Positions 1 through 9,435 of a DNA stretch of 64,000 nt are shown here, piece by piece; position 1 is the stretch's first letter; every line of letters starts with the position of its first letter. Location: contig OY821786.1 of assembly GCA_963682175.1 (NCBI GenBank), positions 29,534,501 through 29,598,500 of the forward strand, read 5' to 3'. The notes under the pieces were generated by a model, which searched no databases, was not told the DNA's origin, and was given only the letters and a program-made list of their open reading frames with translations. This DNA comes from Triglochin maritima (Eukaryota > Streptophyta > Magnoliopsida > Alismatales > Juncaginaceae). Both the position numbers and the translations under genes were made by a program.

Positions 1-327
1 TGTGATTTAATTCCAAAATTCTATGTGAGGTTGGAATAAGTAAACTTTATGATCAATATTTTAAACTTTTATTTGTATTAAATTACTTTGGGTCGAACAT
101 AGATTAGGTTATATTCTAATAATAATATTTAGGAAGTGGTATGCGTGCATAAGTACATTCCAGTTGTTTCATAATATATGTAATATAATAAATAACCTAT
201 CCAATGTGGACAAAATAACAACAATGACTTATACGCCTTCAACCCAGAGATACCCGTGCAGCATTGTCGTAAGCTCCCGTTAAAAAGATGAAAAAAGTCA
301 ACACTCACTTGTTACAAATGTTGCTTC
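1..327. other. unassigned AT-rich sequence left of the LINE
   Basis: I see no gene, terminal repeat or recognisable domain here. The stretch ends at a 16-bp target duplication of the LINE, so it is the left flank of that insertion and is older than it. The same host sequence should resume after position 3021. Confidence 0.5.
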
Positions 328-343
328 AATACTAGGTGTTGTA
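328..343. repeat. left target-site duplication of the LINE
   Basis: The sequence AATACTAGGTGTTGTA occurs here and again, identical, at 3006-3021, directly after the A-rich LINE tail. A 16-bp direct repeat flanking a truncated LINE is what target-primed reverse transcription leaves. Confidence 0.8.
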
Positions 344-356
344 GGTGTTGCTTCAA

Positions 357-2545
357 GACCTTGTTAAATTGTCTAAAGTTTGCCAACCAAAAATTTACGG
401 CGGACTGGGAATCATCAACATAGAGAAACATAGTTTTTTTCCGTCTCAAGAAGCTATGGGATATAATTTGCGGAAATACTTCCCTGTGCAGCTTAATAAT
501 CACAAACAAATTCAACAATAACAAGAGAACAAAAACAATATTCCCTAAAAACTCACAACTCATATCACCTACATTCAGAGATCTAATAAGTTGGATTCCC
601 CACTTATGTAAACTCAGTAAGGTGATGCTGGGGTAAGGGAATCGAACTTTGATTTGGTTCGATATCTGGTTTAACAACAATCCATTGGCTGAAAGCCACG
701 AAACATTGTCTCAATTGGCAAAACAACCATATATCTCATTAAGGCATGTTTGGGAAGAGCAACCTTTCTCGACCATATGGTTCGAAAAAAGATTCAAAAG
801 AGAACTTTCAGAACAACAAACAAACGGTGTTAATGGAATGTACTTAGATTTCATACCGACAAATTCCCTTGACAGACGATTTTGGACCCTATCTAAATAA
901 GGGAAATACATCGTCAAAAGCATGTACCAATACATGATGGGATGTTGAATGTTTTATATTAAACCGCAAGTGCACGGCTGCGTTGAAGCAGTGGCAAATA
1001 CGGGTCGTCCTCAGGGAGATGAGCAGCCTCTCGTTTGCACGAAATCAAGTGGCAAAAATAAGTAAGAGACTTTGATTATGCTACTCTACGCTACACTACA
1101 CTAAGAAGTACGAAATACGAAAGAAACAAACGATGAAATACCAACTCAGCTAAGAACGAAATGCTGGAATTCAGGAATGGGAAAACCCCTAAAGGGTGGA
1201 GTGAGTGCACACATGCAAAGAGGTGGGTGTTGAACACATTCTTTAAGCACAAATGAAGGTGGTGTTATCATGCATAGGAAGTGTCTAAATGTTATGGTAA
1301 AACATATCAATCCATTCACCAACCTAGTTGATTAACATTTACATATGCAAGTTGTTTATTTCAGAACCTAAACAAGCATGAGAGGTGTTTAATCATTTTG
1401 GCAAAACTCATCAAGTTATAAATTTTATCCTAAACAAGCAAGCATACATTCATGTTTTATCAACACATTGTAAATAAAACATTTATTCCATTCTCTAATG
1501 CATGTATGAACATCTACTCCACCCCCAAAGGGGATGGAACTACTCACTACACATTATACTAATTATTAAACTAAGCAAGGAAAGAATATTAACTAAGCTA
1601 CTAAAACTAATGAAATGAAATTAAACAAAATAAAACAAGCAAAATTAAACTTATAACATAACAAAGAAACTTTTATTAACAAATGACTCACATTTCAAGT
1701 AGCATCCTCCTACTTTAGCGTGTGCTTCAATGCCTCACTTCTAGTAGGAAGAATAACCACTAAAATGGAGTGATTACATTAGAAAGTGAAGAGTTCTATT
1801 TATAGCCATAGAAAAAGGCACTCCGGGACAATTCCCCAATGTGGGACTAAACAGATACCAAAAATAACCTAAACATCCTCTAATACATGTGCTGGAGAAA
1901 TTGGGACGGATCCAGAGTGATCCGGACCGCCAATTCGTGGTCCCAGACCGCCAATTCGCGGTCCATAAACTTTGGATCGGGTTGGAATTTGTTGTTGGCT
2001 TTTCTTGCTGGTATTGTTTGTCTTTGATGTGGTTGCTTGACTTGTTGGAGCTCCGTTCCGAATAAAATTGCCAAAATACTCCCCATTATGGTGTGGAGTT
2101 TTCTGTTTTGCTCTTTGGTCCTTTGGTCTTACGTTAAGGTCCTTCTCCCTTGCATCTTAGTCCCCAGATCTCACAATTTAGTCCTTTTTCCCAGCTTTTG
2201 GGCCCTTTTATGCTTCATCTCTTCAAACCTATTTATTCCTGAAAACTAAACATAAAACTTGTTACATAGCATTGTTTAGGTGAAATATAATGGATATAAG
2301 ATGCAAATATGAGCATGAAATGATGTCAATCATGAGACACCAATCCTAATATACATTGTTTAATGAAAGTTGGGTTCGAATAGTCCTCCTAAGGTAAAGA
2401 TCTTCATTTGGTTATTATACGAACAAAAATTGCTCACAAGGGATAGAATCTTAAATAGGGAAATTATGATCCATCTTGGTTGCCCAATGTGTGGCATTGA
2501 AAATTAAACAACAGAGCATTTGTTTTTCACTTGCACATTTTAACT
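357..2545 (+). pseudogene. LINE ORF2 remnant: end of reverse transcriptase plus zf-RVT region
   Basis: This is the C-terminal end of a plant non-LTR ORF2 protein, which copies LINE RNA into DNA at the nicked target. About 380-540 encodes GGLGIINIEK and then, after a frameshift, KLWDIICGN--LC-LII--KF, matching the usual end of the RT thumb. 649-935 encodes WF--NPLAE and DRRFWTLSK, a stop, then GKYIVKSMY, the usual linker. After the solo LTR, about 2396-2545 encodes KIFIWLLYEQKLLTRDRIL, then CPMC and EHLFFTC, the Cys/His-rich zf-RVT finger, with an in-frame stop before TTEH. Frameshifts and at least three stops make it dead. The catalytic RT motifs lie upstream and were lost by 5' truncation. 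Confidence 0.7.
943..2332 (-). mobile_element. solo LTR (tRNA-Asp gag-element family) inside the LINE
   Basis: On the minus strand it starts TGATTGACATC and ends TTCAACA, as the LTRs of elements A and B do. It also carries the conserved block around the TATA element (about 1797-1806) and the paired CCGCCAATT dyads (about 1925-1965). No internal region adjoins it. The flanks are TGGGA (938-942) and TGAGA (2333-2337), a 5-bp duplication with one mismatch. LINE coding sequence is continuous on both sides. This is the product expected from recombination between the two LTRs of a full element. Confidence 0.8.
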
Positions 2546-3005
2546 GATGCCAGACAATGTCACTGTCCGTCGATCCACCCAGCCGACAAACTCACCTATC
2601 ACTCTAGTAGCAAACAGTCAAGCTAACCCACTGGTGTATACCAACCCGACGGAGATGGAGTTGGAACGTAGGTACCACCAAGAGAGGATGGACCGTCGGG
2701 AGATGTAGATGTAGATGGAGGTAGGAGTTGTCGAAGAGGTGGTGGCGATGCCGGAAAGGCAGAGGAGGTTTGAAGAAACGAGACTCCTTCCGAGGGAAAC
2801 AACCTCAACCTCAGATATCTAATCTCTTGGACTGGACGGAGGGTGACTGTAATCTTTTTGGTGTTTTGTTGTGTTTGATTCGATCATAAGGATCAAAAAA
2901 CTTAGGCAAACTTTATTGTATGTTTGGCCAAGAGGAGTTTTGTCGGTACAACTCCTCTTCTTTGATATTTTTAATGCAATTTAACTTACTATCACAAAAA
3001 AATAA
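2546..3005 (+). other. 3' part of the LINE, poorly assigned
   Basis: An open stretch from about 2548 encodes roughly 54 residues beginning MPDNVTVRRS and rich in Arg/Glu near its end. It is followed by stops. I do not recognise it, and it could be LINE 3' sequence or the start of a gag-like fragment. From about 2885 the sequence becomes a typical LINE tail and runs into the right target duplication. Confidence 0.4.
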
Positions 3006-3021
3006 AATACTAGGTGTTGTA
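3006..3021. repeat. right target-site duplication of the LINE
   Basis: Exact copy of 328-343, placed directly after the A-rich LINE tail. Confidence 0.8.
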
Positions 3022-3287
3022 ATAAAATGAGCATAAGAAAAGTTTAGTAATGGCCTTGGAGTCGAACTTACGGGAAAAAAGCAAATAATCAACGAAGATT
3101 GGTTTCCAAAGTTACATGAGTTTTCAATACCTGAGAGATGTTGTGCATTTATAACAATAATATGTGATAACCAAAGTTTTTTTAGTATCATTGATGAAGA
3201 GAATGAACACGTTGCAAGTGAATTACTTTGTGGAGTACATGTGCTTTAGTCTATATTTTGGGGAATGAATGAAAACAATGTATACCT
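3022..3287. other. unassigned sequence right of the LINE
   Basis: No ORF, repeat end or motif is recognisable. It should continue the pre-LINE sequence of 1-327. Confidence 0.4.
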
Positions 3288-3360
3288 GAGTCATTCTTTC
3301 TCTCCTGTGTTCCCCAGTCTTCTCTTCTACGTACATTCTTTGTTTAAAAAAAAGAGTTTT

Positions 3361-3647
3361 GGTGTGTGTGCACTCACTCCACCCCTTAGGGGTTTTTCCC
3401 ATTTCTGTATTCCAGCATTCTTCTTTTGTTCTTAGCTTAGTTGTCATTTCATTGTTTGTTCCTTTCATTTGCATTTCATACATCTTAGAGTAGTTTAGTG
3501 TAGAGTAGCATAATCAATCTTTCTCCCCCAATTTTTGGCACTTGATTTCGTACAAGCAAGAGGCTACTCACCTCCCTGAGGACGACCCGTACTTGCCACA
3601 GCTTCATCGCGGCCGTGCACTTGCGATTTAATATAAAACGTTCAACA
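3361..3647 (+). repeat. truncated 5' LTR of element A
   Basis: Only the last roughly 290 bp of the LTR remain, ending TTCAACA before the primer site. The U3 with its TATA element and dyads is missing, so this copy could not start its own transcript. Confidence 0.8.
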
Positions 3648-3653
3648 AGTTTT

Positions 3654-3671
3654 TGGCGCCGTTGCCGGAGA
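3654..3671 (+). other. primer-binding site of element A (tRNA-Asp)
   Basis: The sequence TGGCGCCGTTGCCGGAGA is complementary to the 3' end of plant tRNA-Asp(GTC), including CCA, with one mismatch. It lies six bases after the LTR end. Confidence 0.8.
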
Positions 3672-4132
3672 GGTGCCAGTCCAGACTCTTGTTTGGACGA
3701 TTCGAGTGGATTTAAAATGTGTTTTGTAGTTTTTCTTTGTTTCAGGAGACTGGGAATAGCAAGTGGAGGCTACTAGAGAAATTTACAGACGACCTGAGCA
3801 CTTAAGACCGTTAATCAGCGGTCTCGTGAGCTTTGTTCATCTTTTAATTTCTTTCTTTTGTTGCTCTAAATGATCTAGTTATCTAGGACTCAATTTGGCA
3901 TGTTTTGACTTATAGTTCGTTCCCAGATCAATAATCAAACCTCCTTTAAGCAACTTGGACCCTAAAACTCAAAGCAAAAGACTAGGCATTCTTTCTTGTT
4001 TAGGTCATGCACCATGTATGTGACTTAAGCATTTAGATTGTCTTTTATCTTAGCTATATTTTCAGTTGCTGAGTGCTGGCGTGAGGTACGCACCTTCTAC
4101 TCTCATTCATGCATTTCGTATGACATGCATTA
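3672..4132 (+). other. leader of element A, left half
   Basis: Noncoding leader shared with B (minus strand, about 10860-11300) and J (63605-64000). It carries a degenerate dyad around 3808 and ends at CATTA (4128-4132), the target site used by B. The leader continues at 12741. Confidence 0.75.
4128..4132. repeat. left target-site duplication of element B (CATTA)
   Basis: CATTA precedes the left LTR of B, and the same CATTA follows its right LTR at 12741-12745. Without B the leader reads straight through, matching the same leader position inside B itself (about 10820-10840, reversed). Confidence 0.9.
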
Positions 4133-5008
4133 TGTTGAACGTTTTATTTAAACCGCAAGTGCACGGCCGCGATGAAGCGGTGGCAAGTACGGGTCGTCCT
4201 CAGGGAGGTGAGCAGCCTCTTGTTTGCACGAAATCAAGTGGCGAAAAAATGGAGAAGAGAGTTGGTTACGCTACTCTACACTAAACTACTCTAAGAAGTA
4301 TGAAATGCGAACGAAAGAAACAAACAATGAAATGACAACTAAGCTAAGAACAAAAGAAGAATGCTGGAATACAGAAATGGGAAAACCCCTAAGGGGTGGA
4401 GTGAGTGCACACATTCAAAGAGGTGGGTGTAGAATACATTCTTTAAGCACATGAAGGTGGTGTTTATCAAGCATAGGAAGTGTCTAAATGTTATGGCAAA
4501 ACCTATCAATCTATTCACCAACTTAGTTGATTAACATTTACATATGCAAGTTGTTTATTTCAGAACCTAAACAAGCATGAGAGGTGTCTAATCATTTTGG
4601 CAAAACTCATCAAGTTATAAATTCTATCCTAAACAAGCAAGCATACATTCATGTTTTATCAACACATTGAAATTAAAGCATTCATCCCATTCTCTAATGC
4701 ATGTATGTACATCTACTCCACCCCCCAAAGGGGATGGAACTACTCACTAAACATTACACTAATGATTAAACTATGGAAAGAAAGCATATTAAAATTAAGC
4801 TAGAATTAAAAGACGATTAAACTAAAACATGCACAACAATAAAAGAATCATAAAACAAACAATGAAAGAAACACAAAACTTTATTGATAAAAATGACTCA
4901 CATTAAAAGTAGCATCCTCCTACTTTAGTGTGTGCTTCAAGGCCTCACTTCTAGTAGGAAGAATAGCCACTTAAAATATGGAGTGATTACAATAGTAGGT
5001 GAAGAGTT

Positions 5009-5017
5009 CTATTTATA
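5009..5017 (-). promoter_or_regulatory. TATA element of the B 3' LTR
   Basis: The minus strand reads TATAAATAG in a segment conserved in almost every full LTR of this family in the window. The paired dyads lie about 130-170 bp upstream in the transcription sense. This is the expected U3 promoter position. Confidence 0.65.
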
Positions 5018-5147
5018 GCCATGGAAAAAGCTAATCCGGGACAATCCCCCGAAGTGGGACTAAACAGATACCACAAATAGCCTAAACATCCTCTAATACA
5101 TGTGCTGGAGAAATTTGAGCGCATTTGGGCCAAAAGTGACCGCCAAT

Positions 5148-5185
5148 TAGCGGTCTTGGACCGCTAATTAGCGGTCTACAGTGTC
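5148..5185 (-). promoter_or_regulatory. paired U3 dyads in the B 3' LTR
   Basis: Two adjacent near-palindromes of the form GACCGC-AATTAGCGGTC, separated by TTG. Equivalent pairs occur in the other LTRs and, degenerate, in the leaders. Function is unknown. The CCAATT core contains a CCAAT box. Confidence 0.6.
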
Positions 5186-5545
5186 CGGATCGCTCTGGAA
5201 TTTCTTGTGGGCTTTTCTGGAAGGCTTTGTTGGTATTTGATGCATCTATTTTGCATGTTGGAGCTCCGACCCGAATAGAATTGCCAAAATACTCCCCATG
5301 ATGGTGAGGAGTATTTTGTTTTGCTCTTAGGTCCTTCGGTCTTGCATTCATTTCCGTCTTCCTTGCATCTTGGTCCACAGATCTCACAATTCAGTCCTTT
5401 TTCCCAGCTTTTGGGTCCTTTTATGCTTCATCTCTTCAAACCTATTTATTCCTAAAAACTAAACATAAAACTCGTTACATAGCATTATTTAGGTCACAGA
5501 TAATGGATATAAGATACAAATATGAGCATGAAATGATGTCAATCA

Positions 5546-5563
5546 AATACCCCCACACCTAAC
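5546..5563 (-). other. polypurine tract of element B
   Basis: The minus strand reads GTTAGGTGTGGGGGTATT directly before the 3' LTR. This is the usual plus-strand priming position, and the same tract borders the 3' LTRs of A, F, H1 and H2. Confidence 0.75.
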
Positions 5564-5644
5564 TTTTGCTAGTCCCGAGCAAAACAAAGAAAGAGAAAAG
5601 CATGCGAAAAAAACAAGAAATCCTAACTCACTTTCGTAGGAATC

Positions 5645-5715
5645 ACGGTTGCACTTAGCACGTGCAACAAGCCGTTAAACCTCCTTGTCGCCAAGGAGGA
5701 GGAGTGTTGTCTCCT
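5645..5715 (-). ncRNA. conserved stem-loop module in the 3' noncoding RNA of element B
   Basis: Three successive stem-loops on the minus strand. AGGAG-ACAACA-CTCCT (5700-5715) comes first. Next is an 8-bp stem with a GCGA loop, CCTCCTTGGCGACAAGGAGG (5680-5699). Last is ACGG/CCGT around TTGCAC/GTGCAA (5645-5675). The module recurs about 100-170 bp before the 3' LTR in A, F, H1 and H2 with pairing largely kept. I interpret it as a structured element of the retrotransposon RNA, not a separate RNA gene. Confidence 0.55.
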
Positions 5716-6790
5716 GAGGGTTTTCAGCGGATATACCCACAAAATCTGAACAAGATGCATTAATCAATCTAGCTACACGACTCGTTGGACTCATTTTGTC
5801 GATCATGGGACGCGGTAATGCTACGGGTCGACTTTATATATGTAATCGGTCCACACACCTAGCCTAATGAGTTATTCGTGAGAGTTAGTCAAGGACTTAA
5901 GTGAAAGACATGGGCAACCTTAACTTCTGAATGTGATACAATGTGTAAAGTCCATTTTGGTTCTTATTTGACTCTTTTTTTTCTTTTTTTTTCTTTTTCT
6001 TTGGAGCATTTTATTGGTTGGTGTTTGATTCTCCCAGGGTCAGGTTTCGTGCATCATTGCCTATGAGGACTTACACTATCACGTACACCTTCCCCCAAAT
6101 CTCCACATTGGGCGATCCCTACCACCCGTGTAACGGGAGTTCGGTCGGTGCATCCCAAGTCAGATGACTCGAAAGCACCAGGCACAAAGTCCTCTCAGAC
6201 CTACTTTCCCGAGTGATAGGAGCCGTGCGAGAAGAGAGAACAACACTTATTTATTTATCTACGTGGGAACCAAAACCCCTACACTTAAGTTAAACAAAAA
6301 GAGATTAAGGGCCCTTGACTACGACAAACTTCCTTATACTAAAAGACACGAATTATTTGACTCACTAGGTTCATGGTGGACTTCTTTAAATGTTTGAGTA
6401 CTGAAACCCTATGATTACACGCCCCCTGAGGGAAAACCAGGGTGCATCCTAACGACTCGACAAGACCTAAAGCCAGTAAACTAGAAATCCTAATGCATCA
6501 AGTTCAAGACAATTTTGGGAGCTTTCTTTTTACTTTGCCTCTCAACGGTTTTGCACATGCTAAACACACGCAAAACCTACAAAAACATTTTCTTTCGCAA
6601 ACACATGAAGATTTTGAAAGAAATGTGAAAATTTTAAAGCACTAGGCAAGCAAAAGAAGACAAGTCACCCAAGGATCATGGCAAGCAAATATATCAATGT
6701 TAAATGCGGCACACTAACATGACCCTAACAATACACACAAAAGAAAACAAAAAATCAAAAGAAAAGACTCGACTATGTACACACGTAAAA

Positions 6791-6806
6791 CACCCCCCCA
6801 CACCTA
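6791..6806 (-). other. second polypurine-like tract of element B
   Basis: The minus strand reads AGGTGTGGGGGGGTG after the conserved ATTGAGGACAATGCATGAAG. This lies 1.24 kb upstream of the LTR-proximal tract. The arrangement is kept in A, F, H1 and H2. Confidence 0.5.
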
Positions 6807-7044
6807 CTTCATGCATTGTCCTCAATGAATGTGAACAAGATACTACATGTAGATATGCATGAAAAAGGAAAGATCTCACCAACATGAAATACAAAGGGAC
6901 GTTCAGGGTCATGTTGATGAACACAAACCCAAATTCCTTCAAAACCTGTGAGAAGCTGAAGAAGGGAGATAAATACGTAAAGAGATTGGGCCCAAGTACA
7001 CAAGGGTTGGGGCCCACAACAATCGATGCTCACTGAAGGAGTCT

Positions 7045-7110
7045 TTTATTACACACTTTTTTTCTTTTTTCTTTTTTTTTCTTTTTTTTTCTTTTTTTTC
7101 TTTTTTTACA
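7045..7110 (-). repeat. A-rich tract just after the B reading frame
   Basis: On the minus strand this is a run of A with single G interruptions, starting about 40 bp after the stop codon. Similar tracts sit at the same position in A (16487-16510), F (about 23158-23185), H1 (53443-53500) and H2 (59273-59330). Confidence 0.6.
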
Positions 7111-7150
7111 AGATATACACATCAACCAAGATATTCTCATAATCATTTGT

Positions 7151-8137
7151 TCAAGGAACATCAAATGAGAACATCATGTTTTGAGGACCACAGACTTGCC
7201 GAGATGGGCAAACTCCACTGGTACTCTGTGGTGTCATGCGGGGTGAAAGGTCAAAGCTGAAAGGCTCGAACCCCTCATGATATTGGTTGGGTGTGGGCAA
7301 CAAAGAATGAAGTTGTGTTGCCTCACTAGGGTTTAATTGCTCATCGAAGAAAACCCTCCAACCAATAGGCGGGTGCATCGGAATGAGTTCCTCAGGCTCA
7401 TTCGATGGATGCAGCAGACTTGCATCACTAAGAATGGGGTTTCTCCCCAAGTCATCCAACAAGGACCTCCCACAATCGTTTAGATCATCAAGCATAAGCT
7501 CGGTCATAGGTGGGTCCTTGTTGGAGTCAATATGAAGCTCAAATGGCTCAATGGCCATGAGACATGAGGTAGAGACACCTTCTGGTATAGGCATATGATG
7601 AGGTATCTCACTCTCACTAGTACTCTCAACTGAATCATGCAACGAACACTCCCTTTGGACATTCATGTTCGAGGTCAGCTCACTCTGTTGCATTGCGAAG
7701 ACAGGCAATGAGTTTTCGCTGGGCCCTCGAACATTCTCAACGGGTTGCATTGGGGTTAGGGGTGTTCGTTGATTTTGTGGTGCTTTCTCCAATTGGCGGA
7801 TGAGATTGAGATTTAAAGGTTCATCCATGGGTTCCTGTTGCCTACCAGAGTTGAACACATGAAACTCGGCACTCATGTTACCGAATGAGAGCTTCATGAG
7901 ACCATTTCTACAATTAATCAAAGCATTGGAGGTTGCCAGAAATGGTCTACCCAAAATCATAGGTATTTGAGAGTGGGTGTTCGCAACAGGATTGGTATCG
8001 AGGACAACAAAATCGACTGGAAATATAAAATCTCCAACTTTGATAAGCACATCCTCGATAATCCCCATGGGAATACGAATAGATCTATCCGCCAATTGGA
8101 GGGTGATCTTAGTTGGTTTCAATTCTCCCAAGTTCAA
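7151..8137 (-). pseudogene. element B: C-terminal half of protease plus conserved tail domain
   Basis: Continues the protease after a one-base loss. It encodes NLGELKPTKITLQLADRS, then GIIEDVLIKVGDFIFPVDFVVLD (flap and core strands) and ILGRPFLATSNALINCRNG, the second conserved block of plant Ty3 retropepsins. About 200 further residues follow, ending in a region with IPMHPPIGWRVFFDEQ that recurs in F, H1 and H2. No RT motif (such as YLDD-type) follows before the stop at 7151. The tail is low in recognisable domains and has an unknown role. The frame begins without an ATG because it is the downstream side of a frameshift. Confidence 0.8.
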
Positions 8138-9435
8138 CTGTTGATAAACAGAGAATGGAGGAGGTTGACCGCCGATCCTAAATCAAGCAAAACATTGCTC
8201 AGTCTAGTGTCCCCTATCGTACACTGAATAGTAAGACACCCAGGGTCCTTGTATTTTGTGTAGGAGGGATTGGACAAAAGTGAGCTGATATTTGCAGCCA
8301 AGAATGCTTTCTTAGGCACATTGGTCTTCCTCTTGGTTGTGCAGAGATCCTTCAACACTTTGGCATATTGAGGTATTTGTTGGATGACATCCAACAAGGG
8401 GATGTTAACCTTCACTTGCTTAAATACCTCTAATATCTTGTCCATGTTGTCACTCTGCTTTTTGGTTAACCTACTTGGATAAGGAGCTTTTGGCAGGTAG
8501 GTTTTCTGCGGTGCCTGAGAAGAAAGCTTTGGTGTATTACCCTCACCCTCAGCTTCTTCTTCACCACCATTCCCACTGAGGGGCTGCATAGATGGTGGTG
8601 GGTGTGGCAAGGAAATGTGATTGTCAACCTGTTTTCCATTCCTTAAGGTCACAATGGAATTGACATGGTGAACAGGTTCCTCCACATGGTTCACTTGCCT
8701 CCCCCGAGGTACCACATTCTCATTTTGCATTTGTTGTTGTTGGTACATGCGGGGATTAGCCTCAGGCTGGCTAGGAAAAGACCCTCTCTCTCTCTCATGT
8801 ACAGATTGAGCCAATTGGCCCATCTGAAGCTCTAGAGATTTCATGGTCTGGTGATTTGAAGTGAGAACTTGACTTGTGGTAGACATAAAATTTTTCATTG
8901 AGTTTTCAAGTCCACGAGTCAAGGTCTCAAGCGAATTGAATCGGGTTTCCATATTATTGGAATTTGGGAAACCCGATTGATTGGTCGTTTGTGCTTGGGG
9001 TGGCTGATAGGAATGTGCATGCATGGGAGGTTGGTGTGATTGGGAAGGTGGTCTAGAGGAGTTTGAAGGACCACCCGGGGCATTATTTTGGTTCCATGAA
9101 AAATTGGGGTGGTTCCTCCATCCAGGGTTATAAGATGATGAGTATGGGTCATTCCTAGCTCTGTCATAGATGGCATTGACACGCTCCATCTCAGGAGGAA
9201 TGGACTCACACTCGCTCTCTACATGACCTATCCTACCACATGATTGACAAGGAACTGGACCAGATGTGGACATGTGAGGTGCACTTTGTCGGTTTTGGAG
9301 CTCAATCGAATCCATACGGCGCATTAAGGCCGTAGTGGTATCGATAGCAAATGCGGCACCCGATCTAGTCGAGTATGCACTCGCGATCCTCGCTCCTATA
9401 CTAGATGATGCAGGTGGTTCCCTCACACTCTCCCA
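8134..9435 (-). pseudogene. element B: nucleocapsid zinc knuckle and start of protease
   Basis: In frame with the capsid segment upstream but separated from it by a TAG codon (9436-9438). The zinc knuckle CQSCGRIGHVESEC (C-x2-C-x4-H-x4-C) binds RNA in gag proteins. A Pro/Gln/Asn-rich linker follows, with a conserved block KILEVFKQVKVNIPLLDVIQQIPQYAKVLKDL and KTNVPKKAFL, typical of the plant gag-to-protease junction. Then come the protease N-terminus and its active site, LLDLGSAVN. The frame is lost eight codons later through a one-base deletion and ends at 8134. Compared with A, about eight residues are missing near TTA-LMRRMDS. Confidence 0.8.

Larger units (their letters stand above)
344..3005 (+). 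mobile_element. 5'-truncated LINE retrotransposon (split by a solo LTR)
   Basis: The element begins inside ORF2, just before a motif reading PK-YGGLGIINI, which lies near the C-terminal end of plant LINE reverse transcriptases. It ends in a TTTTTAATGCAATTTAAC-type tail with a short A-run near 2996-3007. Identical 16-bp repeats lie on both sides (328-343 and 3006-3021). A 1390-bp solo LTR (943-2332) interrupts it, and zinc-finger RVT-type coding sequence resumes on the far side. Seen directly: the repeats, the motifs and the tail. Inferred: one 5'-truncated insertion later hit by an LTR element. The segment 2546-2880 fits LINE coding sequence poorly and may contain a second small insertion. 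Confidence 0.75.
4133..5545 (-). repeat. 3' LTR of element B (left copy)
   Basis: On the minus strand it runs TGATTGACATC to TTCAACA. It is the same length as the right copy (1413 bp). It contains a TATA element, paired dyads (about 5148-5185) and a purine-rich TCCACCCC/GGGGTGGA motif pair. Confidence 0.9.

Noticed and set aside
2623..2808. Pro/Ser-rich antisense ORF as a small gene
   Set aside because: It is inside the 3' part of the LINE span with no start context or homology, and the opposite strand gives an equally open frame.
3654..3671. tRNA gene fragments at the primer-binding sites
   Set aside because: Only 12-18 bases complementary to a tRNA 3' end are present, without cloverleaf or internal promoter. 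They are primer sites.
7045..7110. T-rich tract as a terminator or polyadenylation signal
   Set aside because: On the coding strand it is A-rich, so not a terminator. It is conserved in position but I can show no function.
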